A stretch of DNA of 64,000 bases from Posidonia oceanica (GCA_037176725.1 JAZBRS010000050.1:10992001-11056000); one strand, 5' to 3'; positions 19,729 to 33,100 are shown, numbered from the stretch's first letter. Translations and numbers: made by a program. Notes: generated by a model from the letters alone, not told the origin.

Positions 19729-21895
19729 TGGCGACACTAGGAGGCGGGATTCGCCGGCGTGCTTCACTGGCGAACTTTCTAGGCGTTTCTGGAGCCCAAG
19801 GGACCTAGGGGCTCCCAGGAGGAGCACATTACGTTTGGTTTGGGCATGATTTTGGTTATAACCGATCTATTAAAGGTTGCTCTTTTGCTGCTGAAGTTTA
19901 GAATCTGATTTTTGGTTTTATGGTGAGTTTTGTTGAATTAAAATGAATCCTTTTCTTATAAGTGATTAGAATTTTATAAACACATTAGGACAAGATGAGA
20001 ATCAATCCAATCGTTAGGGATGAGTTAGGGATTGCATAAAATGGAATAATAAGACTCCATTTGAGTTAGGGTTGGAAACTAAAAGGCTAAGGGTTGGAAA
20101 CTAAAAGACTAAATAACCTAGAAAAGCTAAGGTTTTCCCTAATTGGTCTAGATGGACATTAGGGAACATAATAATTTAAGATTGGTTCTTGGCACCAGAA
20201 CTTAGTGTTCCGGGTGCCGTTGGTGTGGGTGTGTGGTCTTGTAAGTATGTTGGGACTTCGGGACTTGTGCTTTGCTTCTGTGTGGTGCCGGATGGGTAAA
20301 TGATATACCTAGAAGGTGCTTTTGTTCCTTGTTGTGTGGTTTTATAATGTGGTTCTGGGCTCGACAGTGGAGCTGTCGAGGTTATGTTTTGAGCTACGAT
20401 TTCAGCTCGTGGTTTTGTGCTATGCTTGGTACTGTGTTTTGATGTATTTTGAGTTGTCATTTAAGGATTTTGAAATAGTTTCGGAAAGAGTTTTGAAATG
20501 AAAATATAGGGGTTTGGCAAAGGTTTTTGAAAGAGTTTTCCGGTGTTTTCTGTGTGTGGCGGACCAAAATACGGGAGGGGCGTGTCGACGCGATCTGGGG
20601 ATGTGACGACATTCTAGGTTGGTCGGGTGCGTTGCTTAGGTTGAGGTCCTGAGACCAAGAGGCAGAGGTAAGTGTTCGTCGGATCTTGGAGGTATGATAC
20701 TCCTTGATTGTCGTTCTCGAGGCCGAGGCCGAGGCTGAGGTCCGCTGGTTGGGGGTACCGACTAGACTTGGAGGTATGACACTCCGCATGTTTCGGGTGT
20801 TGAGGACCTAGGGTACTAAATATACATAGTGTATCATGGTAGCGGACACAGGGGGTATGAGACCTCTGAGTAGCTGGACGTGATACCCGAGTTAGTACGG
20901 GTAACGAGACTGCTTAGTGTGAACTGAGCTTGGGGGTGAGGAGCTCCAGGGGTTTGGAGCACTGAGTTAGGGCGCTTAGAGGGCATACCCTGTGGTGTCC
21001 TGTTGAGAGACAGGACCTGTTGAGGCTTGTTGGCCGGGACGGTTCACTCCTACATAGGGTGGTCGACCGTAGCAGTGCTGGGACACCGTGGTAGCGCCTC
21101 GGTGCACTGCTTGTGGCTAGGTGTCTCGCTTGGGTCCGAGTGACGACACTTTGTTTGCTTGTGTGTGGATAGCTGTGCTTGTGGCCGCGCTTGTAGGGCG
21201 TAGGTCTTGCGCTAGTGAGGCGCATTGGTTTGGCTGAGCAGTGTCTCAGCGCTGACTTTGTGTTTTGGTGTTTGTTGTGTTGTGTGTGTGTGTGTTAAAT
21301 GCTATTGAGGGTATTCAGACACGGTTGGTTGTCTAGTCCACACCAAGAGTGTGATGGAGCAGACCGTGTGTTTTGTGGCTTGATTTGGCTAGTGTGGTCA
21401 TTTCAAGTGTGCATAAAGATTTTGAAAAGAGCATGCATATGGTTTTGAAATGAAAAGAGAAAAGATGATTTCAAATGCATGTTTTTAGTGGTTTACTTTG
21501 TGGGCAGTGAGGTATGCCCTGTTGTGGAATCCAGAAGTGATGCTTGTGTTTGTTGCTTGTGGCGTAGTTATGCCTATTTCCTCGATGTTGTTTGTCAAGC
21601 TATTTTTGTGTGTAGGTGGGGTGTGTGCTGGGTGACCTATTGAGTGGTTACTCACGTGTGTTTTATTTTTATTTTTGGCAGGTGCAGGATAGGAGCTGGA
21701 GTTGCTAATGCATATAGAAGAGGAGTCACACTGCCACACATCATGGGTTCTGGGTATGTGAGTTGTTTAAGTTTACTTTATTTCTGCTTTATAATATTTG
21801 TGAGAATTTACTTCTGTAATTCATGAATGCTAATAAGATTTTTAAAAGAAAAAATGTTAGCTAGGTTGAGAGGTAACGACATTGGGGTCGTTACA
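19729..21895. repeat. A unit 2 (complete, 2167 bp)
   Basis: Starts ATTCTGGCGACACTAGG after the cut B3 monomer, with a GC-rich island of about 125 bp containing inverted repeats (GGCGGGATTCGCC and GGCGCC blocks). It ends with the hairpin GTAACGAC-ATTGGG-GTCGTTAC followed by A. There is a TG dinucleotide run near 21280. This is the best reference copy. Confidence 0.85.
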
Positions 21896-22144
21896 TAAAC
21901 GGTTTTCGATTTGACAAAAAAGTTTGACTTTTTTTTAAGATAGAGTTTTATTAGACATTTACGTGTCATTTATAATAGATGAATTTTTTCATAGGTGTAT
22001 TATATTTTCCACCTCTATATTGCTATTATCGATATTTCCTTGAATTCGATACACTTTTGTCAGCTTATACTCAATTTGTAAAGGCTTACTGGTTTTCGAA
22101 CTTTAAAAAAATTTGACTTTTTTATTTTTGAATTCTCCAATTAC
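21896..22144. repeat. B block 2, left part (B1 monomer interrupted by LINE 1)
   Basis: Matches the start of the B1 monomer and stops at CTCCAATTAC. The remaining B1 sequence resumes at 28345 with the same CCAATTAC, the LINE target duplication. Confidence 0.85.
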
Positions 22145-22334
22145 TTTTTTTTTGGGCAAAGAAGATTTTTATATTAATGAACAGCAAAAGGAGTACAAAA
22201 GTAATGATATACCTCGAGAAGAGGATAAGGACCTATCAATCACTAGTCCAAGGATTAGTCAGAAAAAACTCTCCAAAACCCATGCCCTTGGGAAATAGAA
22301 GAGGAGAAAAAGACTAATCCGTAGTCCCTCTAGT

Positions 22335-25300
22335 TCACAAACTAGGAACCCCCCACCTATCAAGGTTACAAATACCCCTAAGCTCCCTGGGGAAATCACA
22401 AAAAGAAGAATAAACATGATTAACATGGAGCCGTCCTCCTTCCTTTGCTAGGTAATCTGCAGCGAAATTGCCCTCCCGATAACAGTGAGAAAAGCAAACA
22501 TGAAATCTATCAAGAATACGCAGCCACCAAGTGTAGCATCTCCAGCTCACAGAAATCTTCCATTGCAGCATATGAACCACCTGCAATGAATCAGACTGGA
22601 TCTCAGCAAGCTCAATGCCATGCTCCTAACATAAAACTAGCATATCCCAAATGGCTCTAATCTCAGCCTCATTGTTAGTGATCCTGCCATAGAAAGAAGA
22701 GAAGGCGATAATAACATGACCCTCACATCCCTAACCAGACCTCCTCCCCCTGCTCCAGCTAACGAAGAGGACCCATCCACATTAGCCTTGAAACCAATAG
22801 AAGGAGGACTCCATGAGATGGGTATGCACAAGACGTTCAGAGTATTTGGTACAACGAAACCAGCATTTTCCAACTCAGGAACACGCCCACCTAGAAAGGA
22901 AAATCCCTTTTTGCCAAACAAAAAGTTGCATTCACCAACAATATCCATAATCAGAAGGTGCCATCTCCTGAACCTGTTGGAATACCTCCTCTTGCATCGC
23001 TCCTTCCAGATGTGCCAGCATATAAACCCTGGAAGAATCCCAATCAAAGTATGCCTGTAAGAAGACCACCTACACGAATCCTGCCAAGAAGAGATAGTGT
23101 CCAGGACGTCCCCACCAATTCCCATGTCAAGCACACGGCTGAACAAACTCCATATGTTAGAAGCCAAATCACCTTGTAAAAATAAATGGTTAAGAGACTC
23201 CGTCTGAGCATTGATACAGCAGCTGCATTTGGACGCCAAAAACATAGATCTAGCTTGAATATTTTCATCAACAGACACTGCATTCCAAGCAATCTTCCAA
23301 AGAAAAAGAGACATCTTTGCCGGCATAATAGAAGACTAGATCCATCTCCACCTGTTATCATAAGAACTCCTGTTGGAAATGAGAGACCATGCACTCTTGA
23401 TGGAAAACACACCATTAGACGCAGGCCTCCAAATAAGTTTATCATCAGAGCCCTGGGATAAACTTTTGAAGCTTTTGAAACTGATGCCACAAACTAACCA
23501 CTTCATTCTCTGTGCCCCCAATCTGATTTTCAAATAAATCTCCATGGTGATACACATCCCCAATATAGGCCCCTAAATCAGAATACGTGAAATGTTCAAC
23601 AAGATTAAACAGAATTCCATCTTCATGCCATTTATCCATCCAAAACAAAGCATTTCCCTTATCAATCTGCCATTGGGAATTAGCAATAACCATAGGCATA
23701 ACTTCCATCAAAGACTTCCAACGAGGAGAGGCATATGTTGGACAAGGAGCTTCCCATCCAACCAAAAGAACCTTATACTTGGTAGCACAATATATACTCC
23801 ACAAGGATTCTTTTAACAGCAGTTTCCAGCAAGCCTTAATCCTGAAAAGATATTGCATATCAGCAAAGCACCGAATGCCCAACCCCAAATCATGCAAGTG
23901 CCTAGTACAAATATCCCATCTCACCCAATGGAACTTCTTCCTGTTATCCATGTAACCCCACAAAAAATCTCTCAAAAGCCGATCTATATCATGAATGATA
24001 TGCACAGGAACCTTCAAAACAGACAATATGTGCAAGGGAATAGAGCAAAGAACATTCTTAATCAGAGTTAGCCGACCAGCCATACTCAGAAATTTATAAT
24101 ACCAACCCTCAATGCGCTTCGTGATTTTCTCCACTAAAGGACGTATAAAACGTCCTTTGAATCTCCCAGGAGCAATAGAAGCCCCCAAATAATACATAGG
24201 CCAAGAATCTTGAGGAAAACCAGTATGATATTCAATAATATCATTCTTAATAAAAGGATGCCACTAAAAATAATTGCATTTGCTTCTACCCAAGCGTTGA
24301 CCAGAAAAGAGCTCATACCTTGCAATAAAGCCCATGAGGTTGGATAGCGAAATACTATTAGCTCTACAGAATAATAAGGCATCATCAGCAAAGAACAAAT
24401 GAGAAGGACTGATCCCTTTCCCAGAAGTAGCAAATCTTTTGCACAATCCTCTTTGAACCAAAGAACTAACACCCCTCCTGAAAACCTCCTGAGCCAAAAT
24501 AAATAAAGTAGGAGATAGAGGATCACCTTGCTTCAGACCCCTCGTAGCCTTAAAGAAACCCGCTTGATTTCCATTAATAATAACAGAAAACCAATTATTG
24601 TCCAGAGATCTTCGAACAAGGTCAATAAACCTCTCAGAAAACCCAAAACGCCTAAGCACCTGAAAAAGGAAAAACCATTCCATCCTATCATAGGCCTTTA
24701 GCATATCCAACTTGAAAACCACATTTCCGCATCTGCAACTCTTATCAATATCCCCAATTAGCTCCTGTGCCAACTGAATATGATCATAAATGTCCCTTCC
24801 TTTAACAAAACCAGCCTGCTCATTACTGATCAACTTTGGAAGCCAAGAGACAAGCCTATTATTCAAGATGTTAGAACACAGTTTGGAAGGTACATTCCCC
24901 ACACTGATAGGTCTAAACTGTGCAAAACTAATAGGGCTATCAACTTTTGGAATAAGATAGATCATAGAAGTAGGAATACTTCTATGCAATTTCCCACCAA
25001 CATAGAAAAATTTTATCAAGGCAAATAAGTCATCCTTAATAACATCCCAAGTAGCCAAATAGAAAGATAAAGAAAACCCATCAGGACCTGCAGCCGCCCC
25101 CACAGGCATGGACTGAAGAGTAGCATAAATTTCCTCCATATCTGGCAGCGCAGTAATAGGTAAACAATCCTCCTCAGAGATTAAGGAAGGAATACAATCC
25201 AGTAGAGAATCATCCACCGAGCACCCTTCACAAGTAAAAAGATCTTTAAAAAATTCAATGCCCACGTCTTGTATCTGCTTAGTATCATGAACCCAGACGT

Positions 25301-26450
25301 CTCTGCTATCTTTGATGGCATGAATGGATGAACGACTACGCCGCTGCTTGACAGTATTATGGAAAAAAGCAGTATTCTTGTCACCCTCTTTCAACCAATT
25401 ACAACGAGCCTTCTGTAACCAGAACTTCTCTTCCCGAAGAAGAGCTAAATCCAAGTCTTGCATAGCAGAACTAACCTGTTGCATATTCTCAGAACGGAAA
25501 TTCTCATCCAGAGTCCTCTGAACATTTGCAAGTCTTTCCTCAGCTTTCTTCACATTATCAAAAATATTACCAAACTTCTCTTTGTTCTAGATCTTTAAAG
25601 TCTTTTTCAGCCGAAATAATTTGAGGAACCATCTTAAAGACATGTCACCATAATCCACCATAGGAGAATCCTAGGATTGCTTAATGACCTGTAAACAAGA
25701 TGCATCATCAAGCCAGACATCCAGAAATTTGAAAGGAGTAGGACCAAAGTCATCTTGTTTTGAAACATCCACCAAAATAGGAGCATGATCTGATTGGGAA
25801 TGAGGAAGATTAGTGACTTTGACCTACAGAGAATGACAATGCAAGTTAACCAGACACCTGTCTAATCTGGCCATAATCCTATTCTCACCCATCTGATTAT
25901 TGCACCAAGTAAACTGAGAACCTATATAACTAGCATCATCAAGCATGCAAGAGGACAAACAATCACTGAATTCATTTAAATAGATCTGCCTTGGAAAGTT
26001 TCCACCCTTCTTTTCAGAAACAGATAAAACAGAATTAAAGTCACCAACCACAAACCAAGGCCTCTGATAATTCATCTCTGCAAGAGAAAACAAATGCTCC
26101 CACAGACCCCTACATTAAATCCCATCACAACTGGCATAGATAATAGTGATAAAAACCATAGAACCAATATCACTATCAAACATAGAAATAGTTAAAGCCT
26201 GCTCAAACACCCTCACAACCTCCATCTGATTTGCAGCTCTAACAAACACCTATATTTTGGCAACCCCTTCATTATTAGCATAAAACTTATCAAAACCCAT
26301 CTCCCTCATGATATCCTCACTTTGACTAACATCAATCATAGGTTCAAGAACAGCTAGCATATAAGGCTTATGAATATTAACAAGATATTTCAACCTCCTA
26401 ACTGCAGGCCGATTACCCACTCCTCTAGCATTCCATATGATCTTCTTCAT
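22335..26450 (-). pseudogene. LINE 1 ORF2: endonuclease-RT-RNase H, broken
   Basis: Starts with MKKIIWNARGVGNRP, the N-terminus of an APE-type endonuclease. The endonuclease GDFNSVLS motif follows near 26040. RT lies in 25553-24264 with NTAFFHNTVKQRR, GPDGFSLSFY, FKLDMLKAYDRMEW, GLKQGDPLSP and the active site FADDALLF. After RT come a zinc-finger-like region and a C-terminal RNase H domain with NVDGSS (first Asp), the central Asp in SDSLQ, and NFAADYLAKEGG (last Asp). Several frameshifts and stops break it into at least six pieces (26450-26250, 26093-25824, 25553-24264, 24197-23445, 23326-22637, 22586-22335). The protein would nick target DNA and copy LINE RNA in place. The RT active site survives but the frame does not. 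Confidence 0.9.
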
Positions 26451-26463
26451 TTGATAAGATATT

Positions 26464-27925
26464 AAATGAATTATGAAAGCTAGGGAGCGACTTACTTCGA
26501 GTAGTAACTCCAGATGACTCCTTCAAAGAACATGATTCATTTTTTTTTGAAGCACCTCATTTTTCCTGGCCTACCACGTCGACGTTTGTTGGTACAAATA
26601 GCTTATGTTTCACTCACCGAACATTGGATATCCTCCTGCTTGGTGTCATTGCCCATAACCATTTCGTCCCGGTCACCCAATGAAGTACTGATACAATTGT
26701 TTATCATAACATGGTTGCTGAACCCACTCCCACTAGCATCATCAGGACCCATCTTTTTAGAAACCTTAGAAGCACTAAGAGGTTCACCCACTTCCAGTAA
26801 CTGCACATCCACCCTAGTGGAACACAAACCTGTAGCTTTTTCATTATGCATAGCCATTGGAACTTGGACAGCACTAACACAACCATCATCCTCATCTTCA
26901 TGAAACACAGCACGCAACATATCTCTCACCTTTGAATCTTCATCCCAAGAGAATGTTGGTTTTTCAGCCACCACGAGATCCTTTTAAGAGTCTCAAAAAC
27001 TGTAGAAATGGGAACTTCTACATGGTCTAAGATTGTCAAGATATCCTCCAAATTCAAAATTCTACTTGTAGCCTTCCATATTTTTTCCCTTTACCCCTTC
27101 CATTAGCAGCCCTAACTTGAATATTACCATTAGCTTGCTTATGATTAACACGGTTGGCACCCTCCACATGAGTAGCAGCAGCAGCTAGGGTTTTCTTCTC
27201 TGGATTCCTACCACAAGCATTTTCCAAGTGACCTCTCTTCCGGCAAAGCTTGCAAAACATTGGTTTGTTTTCAAATTTTATAGGCTGAAATTCCCCATCC
27301 GATTCCGTTCCCACATAGATCTCAGTAGGATACTCCTTAGTTAGGTTGAGATCCACACAGAACCAAGCACAAACGGCCGTCGACTGTGAAGAGGTGGCCG
27401 AAGCAATACACAATAGAGGACCATACACCTTTGCAACGGATTTGATGAACCCAGCCTTATAGTAACATTGAGATAGAGCTGGAAGAGCAATCCAGATCGG
27501 TGCGATGTTATTCTCGGTACCTGGCCGGAACCAAGGAGTCCACCTAAAGACCTTCAAGACCTGTCCCCTCATTATCCATTTTTCTCTGGTATAAATCTTT
27601 AGAAAGTCAGATTCCATTACAAACTTAACAAGAAGATGTCTACGATCAATCACGTTAATATCCACAGCCCCTCTAACACCCCAGTTTGGTAGAGCCTTCT
27701 GGACCTCAGATGAAGGAATATGTGACGAGAAGAACTTGAATATAAGGCCGTTTTGAACGGCAAAGAAAGCTTCGCCATCTCCACCGAAGATAATATAATG
27801 GCCGGCCTCCCAAACTTCGTCGATGGCTCCCGAACCACGAAGTCATCAACCACCGGTGAACCACGCAACGCCTCTGCAAAAGACCGACCCTCCACACGGG
27901 AAGGTCCACCACCAGATTCATCCAT
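26464..27925 (-). pseudogene. LINE 1 ORF1: DUF4283/CCHC nucleic-acid-binding protein, broken
   Basis: Starts at the Met in MDESGGGPSRVEG, equivalent to the LINE 2 start. It contains a DUF4283-type domain (VDINVIDRRHLLVKFVMESDFLKIYTR region, about 27650-27570) and a CX2CX4HX4C zinc knuckle (CKLCRKRGHLENAC, near 27250-27210), followed by a Lys/Arg-rich then acidic tail. A frameshift after FKTAL (near 27745) and another near 27060 break it. ORF1 proteins of plant L1 elements bind element RNA. The 3' end is approximate. Confidence 0.8.
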
Positions 27926-28344
27926 CGGAAAAGAACCCAACAAGAAACACACGAACCAGAGATGGAAAACCAATTGCACCGCGGCAACCCTAGCGTCTAT
28001 TGGTTGAGAACCACTGTAGACCGCTGGGGAGAGACCCCGATCACCTTGAGCCGATCTCAGAAGCAACCGAAGCCAGTCGGCGAAAACCGAAAATTCGCAA
28101 CGGAACCCTAATTCTTGAGGAAGAAGAAAGCTGCAGAAAACCTACCCCCCAAGCAAAACCGATTGTGTGCCGATCATGGGGTCCACCAACCGCACGTCAG
28201 AAACACCAGAAGGACGTCGGAGGCTGCCGTATAGGCGGTGAATGCCGGAGCCCTAAGCACAGCCGGTAGCCACCTCTCAATCGCCAGACCTCTCCTCTCT
28301 CTCTTACTTGTTTTTTGACAATTACATACCCCAACTATATTTTC

Positions 28345-29579
28345 CCAATTACTTTTTTGACATTAACAAACAATGATTTATCTATTTTGCAATGTTATGT
28401 ACCAACAACACTTCTCTACATCATTTTTACACAATTTTGAAGATTTCTATGAAAATTACTAAAGTTTTCGAGATTTCTCCAATCTTATCGATCAACAATA
28501 AGTGTTTGTATACGATTTTTTGTAATATTTTAAAATATCAATGGTTTCCTTAATTGATTGTTATTTTTGTACATTTTGACCTACAATCTCAATGGATCAT
28601 ATTTTGGTAACTTTTATTGTCATTCTAATAAAATTCGAGTGGATAAACGAGTTTAGATGGAAGAGGTAGTTTGACTTTTTGTTAAGTTAGAGTTTTATTA
28701 AATATTTTATTATAATTTCTAGTATATGTATTTCATCGATTGTGCAACGTAATTTCCACCTATAAATATCAATCATCGGTATTTCCTCGAATTCGATACA
28801 CTTCTGACAAATTAAACTCAATTTTTAAAGACACGTTGCTTTAGAAGATTTAAAAAAGTTTAACTTTTTTTGTTTTTGAGTTCTCTTACTTGTTTTTGAC
28901 AATTACATACAACGATTTAACTATTTTGCGTTATTATATACCAACTACACATCTCTACATGAGTTTTACGTAATTTATAAGATTTCTACGAAAATTACAA
29001 AATCTTCTGAGATTTCTTCCATTTTATCGAAAAACAGTAGGTGTTAGTTAACAGTTTTTTATTACTTTTCAAAAAATGTATTGTTTTCATATTTTGTTGT
29101 TGTTTTTGATATATTATGACTTATATTATCTGTGAATCATGTCTTGGTGACATTCGATGTCATTCAAATAAAATACTAGATGATAGACGGTTTTCGATTT
29201 GATAAAAAAGTTTGACTTTTTATTAAGATAGAGTTTTAATAAACATTTACGTGTCATTTATATTAGAAGAATTTTTTCAACGGTGTATCATATTTTCCAC
29301 CTCTATATTTCTATTAACGATATTTCCTTGAATTCGTTACACTTTTGTCAGTTCATACTCAATTTCTAAAGGCTTACTGGTTTTCGAACTTTAAAAAAGT
29401 TTGACTTTTTTTTTGAATTCTTCAATTACTTTTTTGACATTAAGAAACAACGATTTTTCTATTTTGCATTATTATATACCAACAACACTTCTCTACTTCA
29501 TTTTTACACAATTTTGAAGATTTCTACGAAAATTACAAAAGTTTTCGAGATTTCTTCCATTTTATCGATTAACAATAAG
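28345..29579. repeat. B block 2, right part
   Basis: Remainder of the B1 monomer, then B2 (from about 28650) and B3 (from about 29190). B3 ends at ACAATAAG before a truncated A unit. Together with 21896-22144, and minus one target duplication, the length is 1476 bp, like other complete B blocks. Confidence 0.85.
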
Positions 29580-29750
29580 ATTCTGGCGACACTAGGTGGT
29601 GGGATTCGCCGCCGCGCTTCACTGGCGAACTTTCCAGGTGTTTCTGGTGCCCAAGGGAGGACAAGGGCGCCTAGGAGCCGCCCATTATGTTTGGTTTGGG
29701 CCTGATTTTGGTGATTACCGATCTATTAAAGGCTGCTCTTTTGTTGCTGA
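29580..29750. repeat. Truncated A unit (first about 170 bp only)
   Basis: Carries the GC-rich island at the start of A and then breaks off after CTCTTTTGTTGCTGA. It is joined directly to a B-type sequence that starts with two copies of a 26-base unit beginning CCTACAATCTCATTTGTACG (29751-29776 and 29777-29802). The remaining 2 kb of A is missing. Confidence 0.8.
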
Positions 29751-30019
29751 CCTACAATCTCATTTGTACGTTTTGACCTACAATCTCATTTGTACGTTTT
29801 GACTTTTTATTTAGATAGAGTTTTATTAACCATTTACCTATCATTTATATTAGATGAATGTTTTCGTAGGTGTATCATATTTTTCACCTCTATATTTCTA
29901 TTATCGATATTTTCCTGAATTCGATACACTTTTGTCAGCTCATACTCAATTTCTTAAGGCTTACTGGTTTTCGAACTTTAAAAAAGTTTGACTTTTTTAT
30001 TTTTGTATTCTCCAATTTC
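29751..30019. repeat. Extra B monomer, left part (interrupted by LINE 2)
   Basis: B3-type monomer beginning after the 26-base duplication and stopping at CTCCAATTTC. It resumes at 36256 after LINE 2. It is an additional monomer relative to the standard three. Confidence 0.8.
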
Positions 30020-30188
30020 TTTTTTTTTTGGGCTAAAATATTTTTTTTTAGATAATAGAACTGAGTACAAAAGAAATGATACACCTCAAAAAGAGGATAA
30101 GGACCCATCAATCACCAGTCCTATGATTAGTCGGAAAAAACTCCTCTCCAAAACCCATGCCCTTGGGAAAAAGAAGAGGGAAAAAAGA

Positions 30189-33100
30189 CTAATCCGTACT
30201 CCATCTAGTTCGCAAACTAGGCAAACCCCATCTATCAAGATTACAAATACCCCTGAGTTCCTTGGGTAGATCTAAGAAATTAAAGTAGACTTGATTACAA
30301 TGGAGACGTCCTCCCTCCTTGGCTAGATAGTCTGCAGTAAAATTTCCCTCCCTATAACAATGAGAGTAGCAAACATTAAACCGATTTAAAATACGCCGCC
30401 ACCAAGTATAGCATCTCCAGCTAACAGAAATCTTCCTCTGTAACATAAGCACCACCTGCAAAGAATCAGACTAGACCTCAGCCACATCTAAACCATGCTC
30501 CTCACATAGGACCAGCATATCCCAAATAGCTCTAATCTCATATTCATTGTTAGTGATCTTGCCATAGAAAGAAGAAAAAGTAATTATAATATTGCCCCCC
30601 ACATCTCTAACCAGTCCTCCACCTCTTGCTCCTGCCGATGAAGAAGAACCATCAACATTGGTCTTCAACCCAATAGATGGAGGGATCCACGAAACAGGTA
30701 TGCAATAGGCATTGAGAGAAGCAGGCACAACGAAACCTGCAAGCCTCAAATCCGGAGCATGCCCCCCCAAGAAAGAGAATCTCTTCTGGCCTAACAAAAA
30801 ATTGCACTCTCCAATAATGTCCATAGCAACAAGCCGCCATCTCCTATATCTGTCAGAATACCTCCTGTTACACCACTCCTTCCAGATGTGCCAGCATATC
30901 AAGCCAGGAAGAAGCCCAATCAAAGCATGCCTGTAAGAAGACATCCGACCAGAATCCTGCCAAGAAGAAATAGTATCTACCACGTCTCCACAGACGTCTA
31001 TATGGAGCACACGGCTGAAGAAAGCCCATATATTCAACCCCAAGTCCCCATGAAGAAGCAAATGATTAAGAGACTCTGTTTGTGCATTGATAAAACATTT
31101 GCAATTGGAAGCAAAAGGCACAGATCTAGACTGAACATTTTCATCCACTGAAACTGCATTCCAAGCTATCTTCCATAGGAAAAGAGACATCTTGGCTGGC
31201 AAAATAGAAGAAATAGAAGACCGAATCCATCTCCACCTGTTATTATTCCGACTCCTGTAAGAAAAAAGTGACCAAGCACTTTTAATGGAGAAAGCACCAT
31301 CAGATGCAGGCAACCAGATGAGTTTGTCACTAACACCCTGCGAGGTCATAAGAAGATTGTTAAAATTTAGCCACATAGTAAGCACGTCAGTATCATTACC
31401 CCCAATCTGATTTTCAAAAAGGTCTCTATGGTGAAACATGTCCCCAATAAAGGCACCCAAATCAGAAGTTGGAAAGTGCTCAAAAATGTCAAAAAGAATC
31501 CCATCCTCATGCCATTTATCCATCTAAAACAAAGCATCTCCCTTATTAATCAACCAGCGAGAATTAGATATAACCCAAGGCATAACCTCCATCAAGGATT
31601 TCCAACGAGAAGAAGCATATGTTGGACAAGAAACATTCCACCCAACATACCAAACCTTATACTTAGTAGCACAAAAAATGCTCCACAAGGTTTCTTTTAA
31701 AAGCAGCTTCCAGCAACTCTTAATCCTGAATAGATATTGCAAATCAGCAAACCGCCGGATGCCCAAACCCATTTCATGCAATGGCCTTGTACAAGCATCC
31801 CAACGCACCCAATGGTATTTCTTCTTGCTTTCCACGTATCCCCATAAAAAATCTCTCAAAAGTCTGTCTATATCATGAATAATATGCAGAGGAACTTTCA
31901 GCACAGTCAATATGAGTAAGGGAATAGAGCAAAGAACATTCTTAATTAAAGTAAGACGACCAGCCATACTCAGGAATCTATAACACCAGCCATCAATACG
32001 TCTCCTGATTTTCTCTAATAAAGGACGGATATAACACCCTTTAGATCTCCCAGGAGCAATAGGAGCCTTCAAATAATACATAGGCCAAGAACCTTGAGAA
32101 AAACCAGTATGATGCTCAATAATATCATTTCTTCTCATAGATTGACGCCAAAAATAATTGCATTTACTCCTACCCATTCGTTGACCAGAAGAGTGTTTGT
32201 ACCTTGCAATGAAATCCATCAGATTGGAGACCGAAATACTATCAGCTCTGCAGAACAACAAAGCATCATCCACAAAGAATAAATGGGAAGGTCTGATTCC
32301 TTTCCCAGAAGTAGCATATCTATTGCACAAACCTTTCTGAACCAACAAACTGACCCCCTGCTGAACACCTCCTGAGCCAAAATAAATAAGGAAAGAGATA
32401 GAGGATCCTCGTGTTTTAGACCCCTCGAAGCCTTAAAGAACCTCGCTTGTTTCCCGTTAATAATAACAGAGAACCAATTATTATCCAGAGATCTTCGAAT
32501 ATGGTCAATAAATCTCTCAGAGAATCCAAACCACCTAAGCACTTGTAGTAGAAACTGCCACTCCATTCTATCATATGTCTTAAGCATATCCAACTTGAAT
32601 ACCACATTACCCCCTCTGCATTTCTTATCAATATCCCCAATCAACTCCTGAGCCAACTGAATATGATCATATATGTCCCTCCCCTTAACAAAGCCTGCCT
32701 GCTCAGTACTGATTAACTTGGGAAGCCAAGAAACAAGCCTATTATTCAGGATCTTAGAACAGAGTTTGGAAGGCACATTTCCCACACTGATAGGTCTGAA
32801 TTGAGCAAAACTAATAGGGCTCTCCACCGTAGGGATAAGACAAATCATAGAAGTAGAAATACTTCTATGTAATTTGCCACCAACATAGAAGAACTTCACT
32901 AAGGCAAATAAATCATCCTTAATAACATCCCAAGCTGCCAAATAAAAGGATAAGGAAAAACCATCAGGACCTACAGCCGCTCCCACAGGCATAGACTGAA
33001 GAGTAGCATAAATTTCCTCCATATCAGGCACATTAGTAAAAGACAAGCAATCCTCCTCAGAAAGTAAAGAAGGAATACAATCCAGCAAAGAGTCATCCAA

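Larger units (their letters stand above)
22145..28344 (-). mobile_element. L1-type LINE 1 (non-LTR retrotransposon)
   Basis: A minus-strand element of 6.2 kb with ORF1 (RNA-binding, CCHC) and ORF2 (endonuclease, RT, RNase H). Its A tail appears as a T run on the plus strand at 22145-22153. The target duplication CCAATTACTTTTTT is at 22137-22150 (merging with the tail) and 28345-28358. At the 5' end, about 28303-28344 is not LINE sequence. It includes a TTACTTGTTTTTTGACAATT segment matching the B2 satellite monomer, so it is filler made during integration. Confidence 0.92.

Noticed and set aside
22716..23461. Several plus-strand open frames across LINE 1 (and similar in LINE 2)
   Set aside because: Antisense shadows of ORF2; no independent domains.
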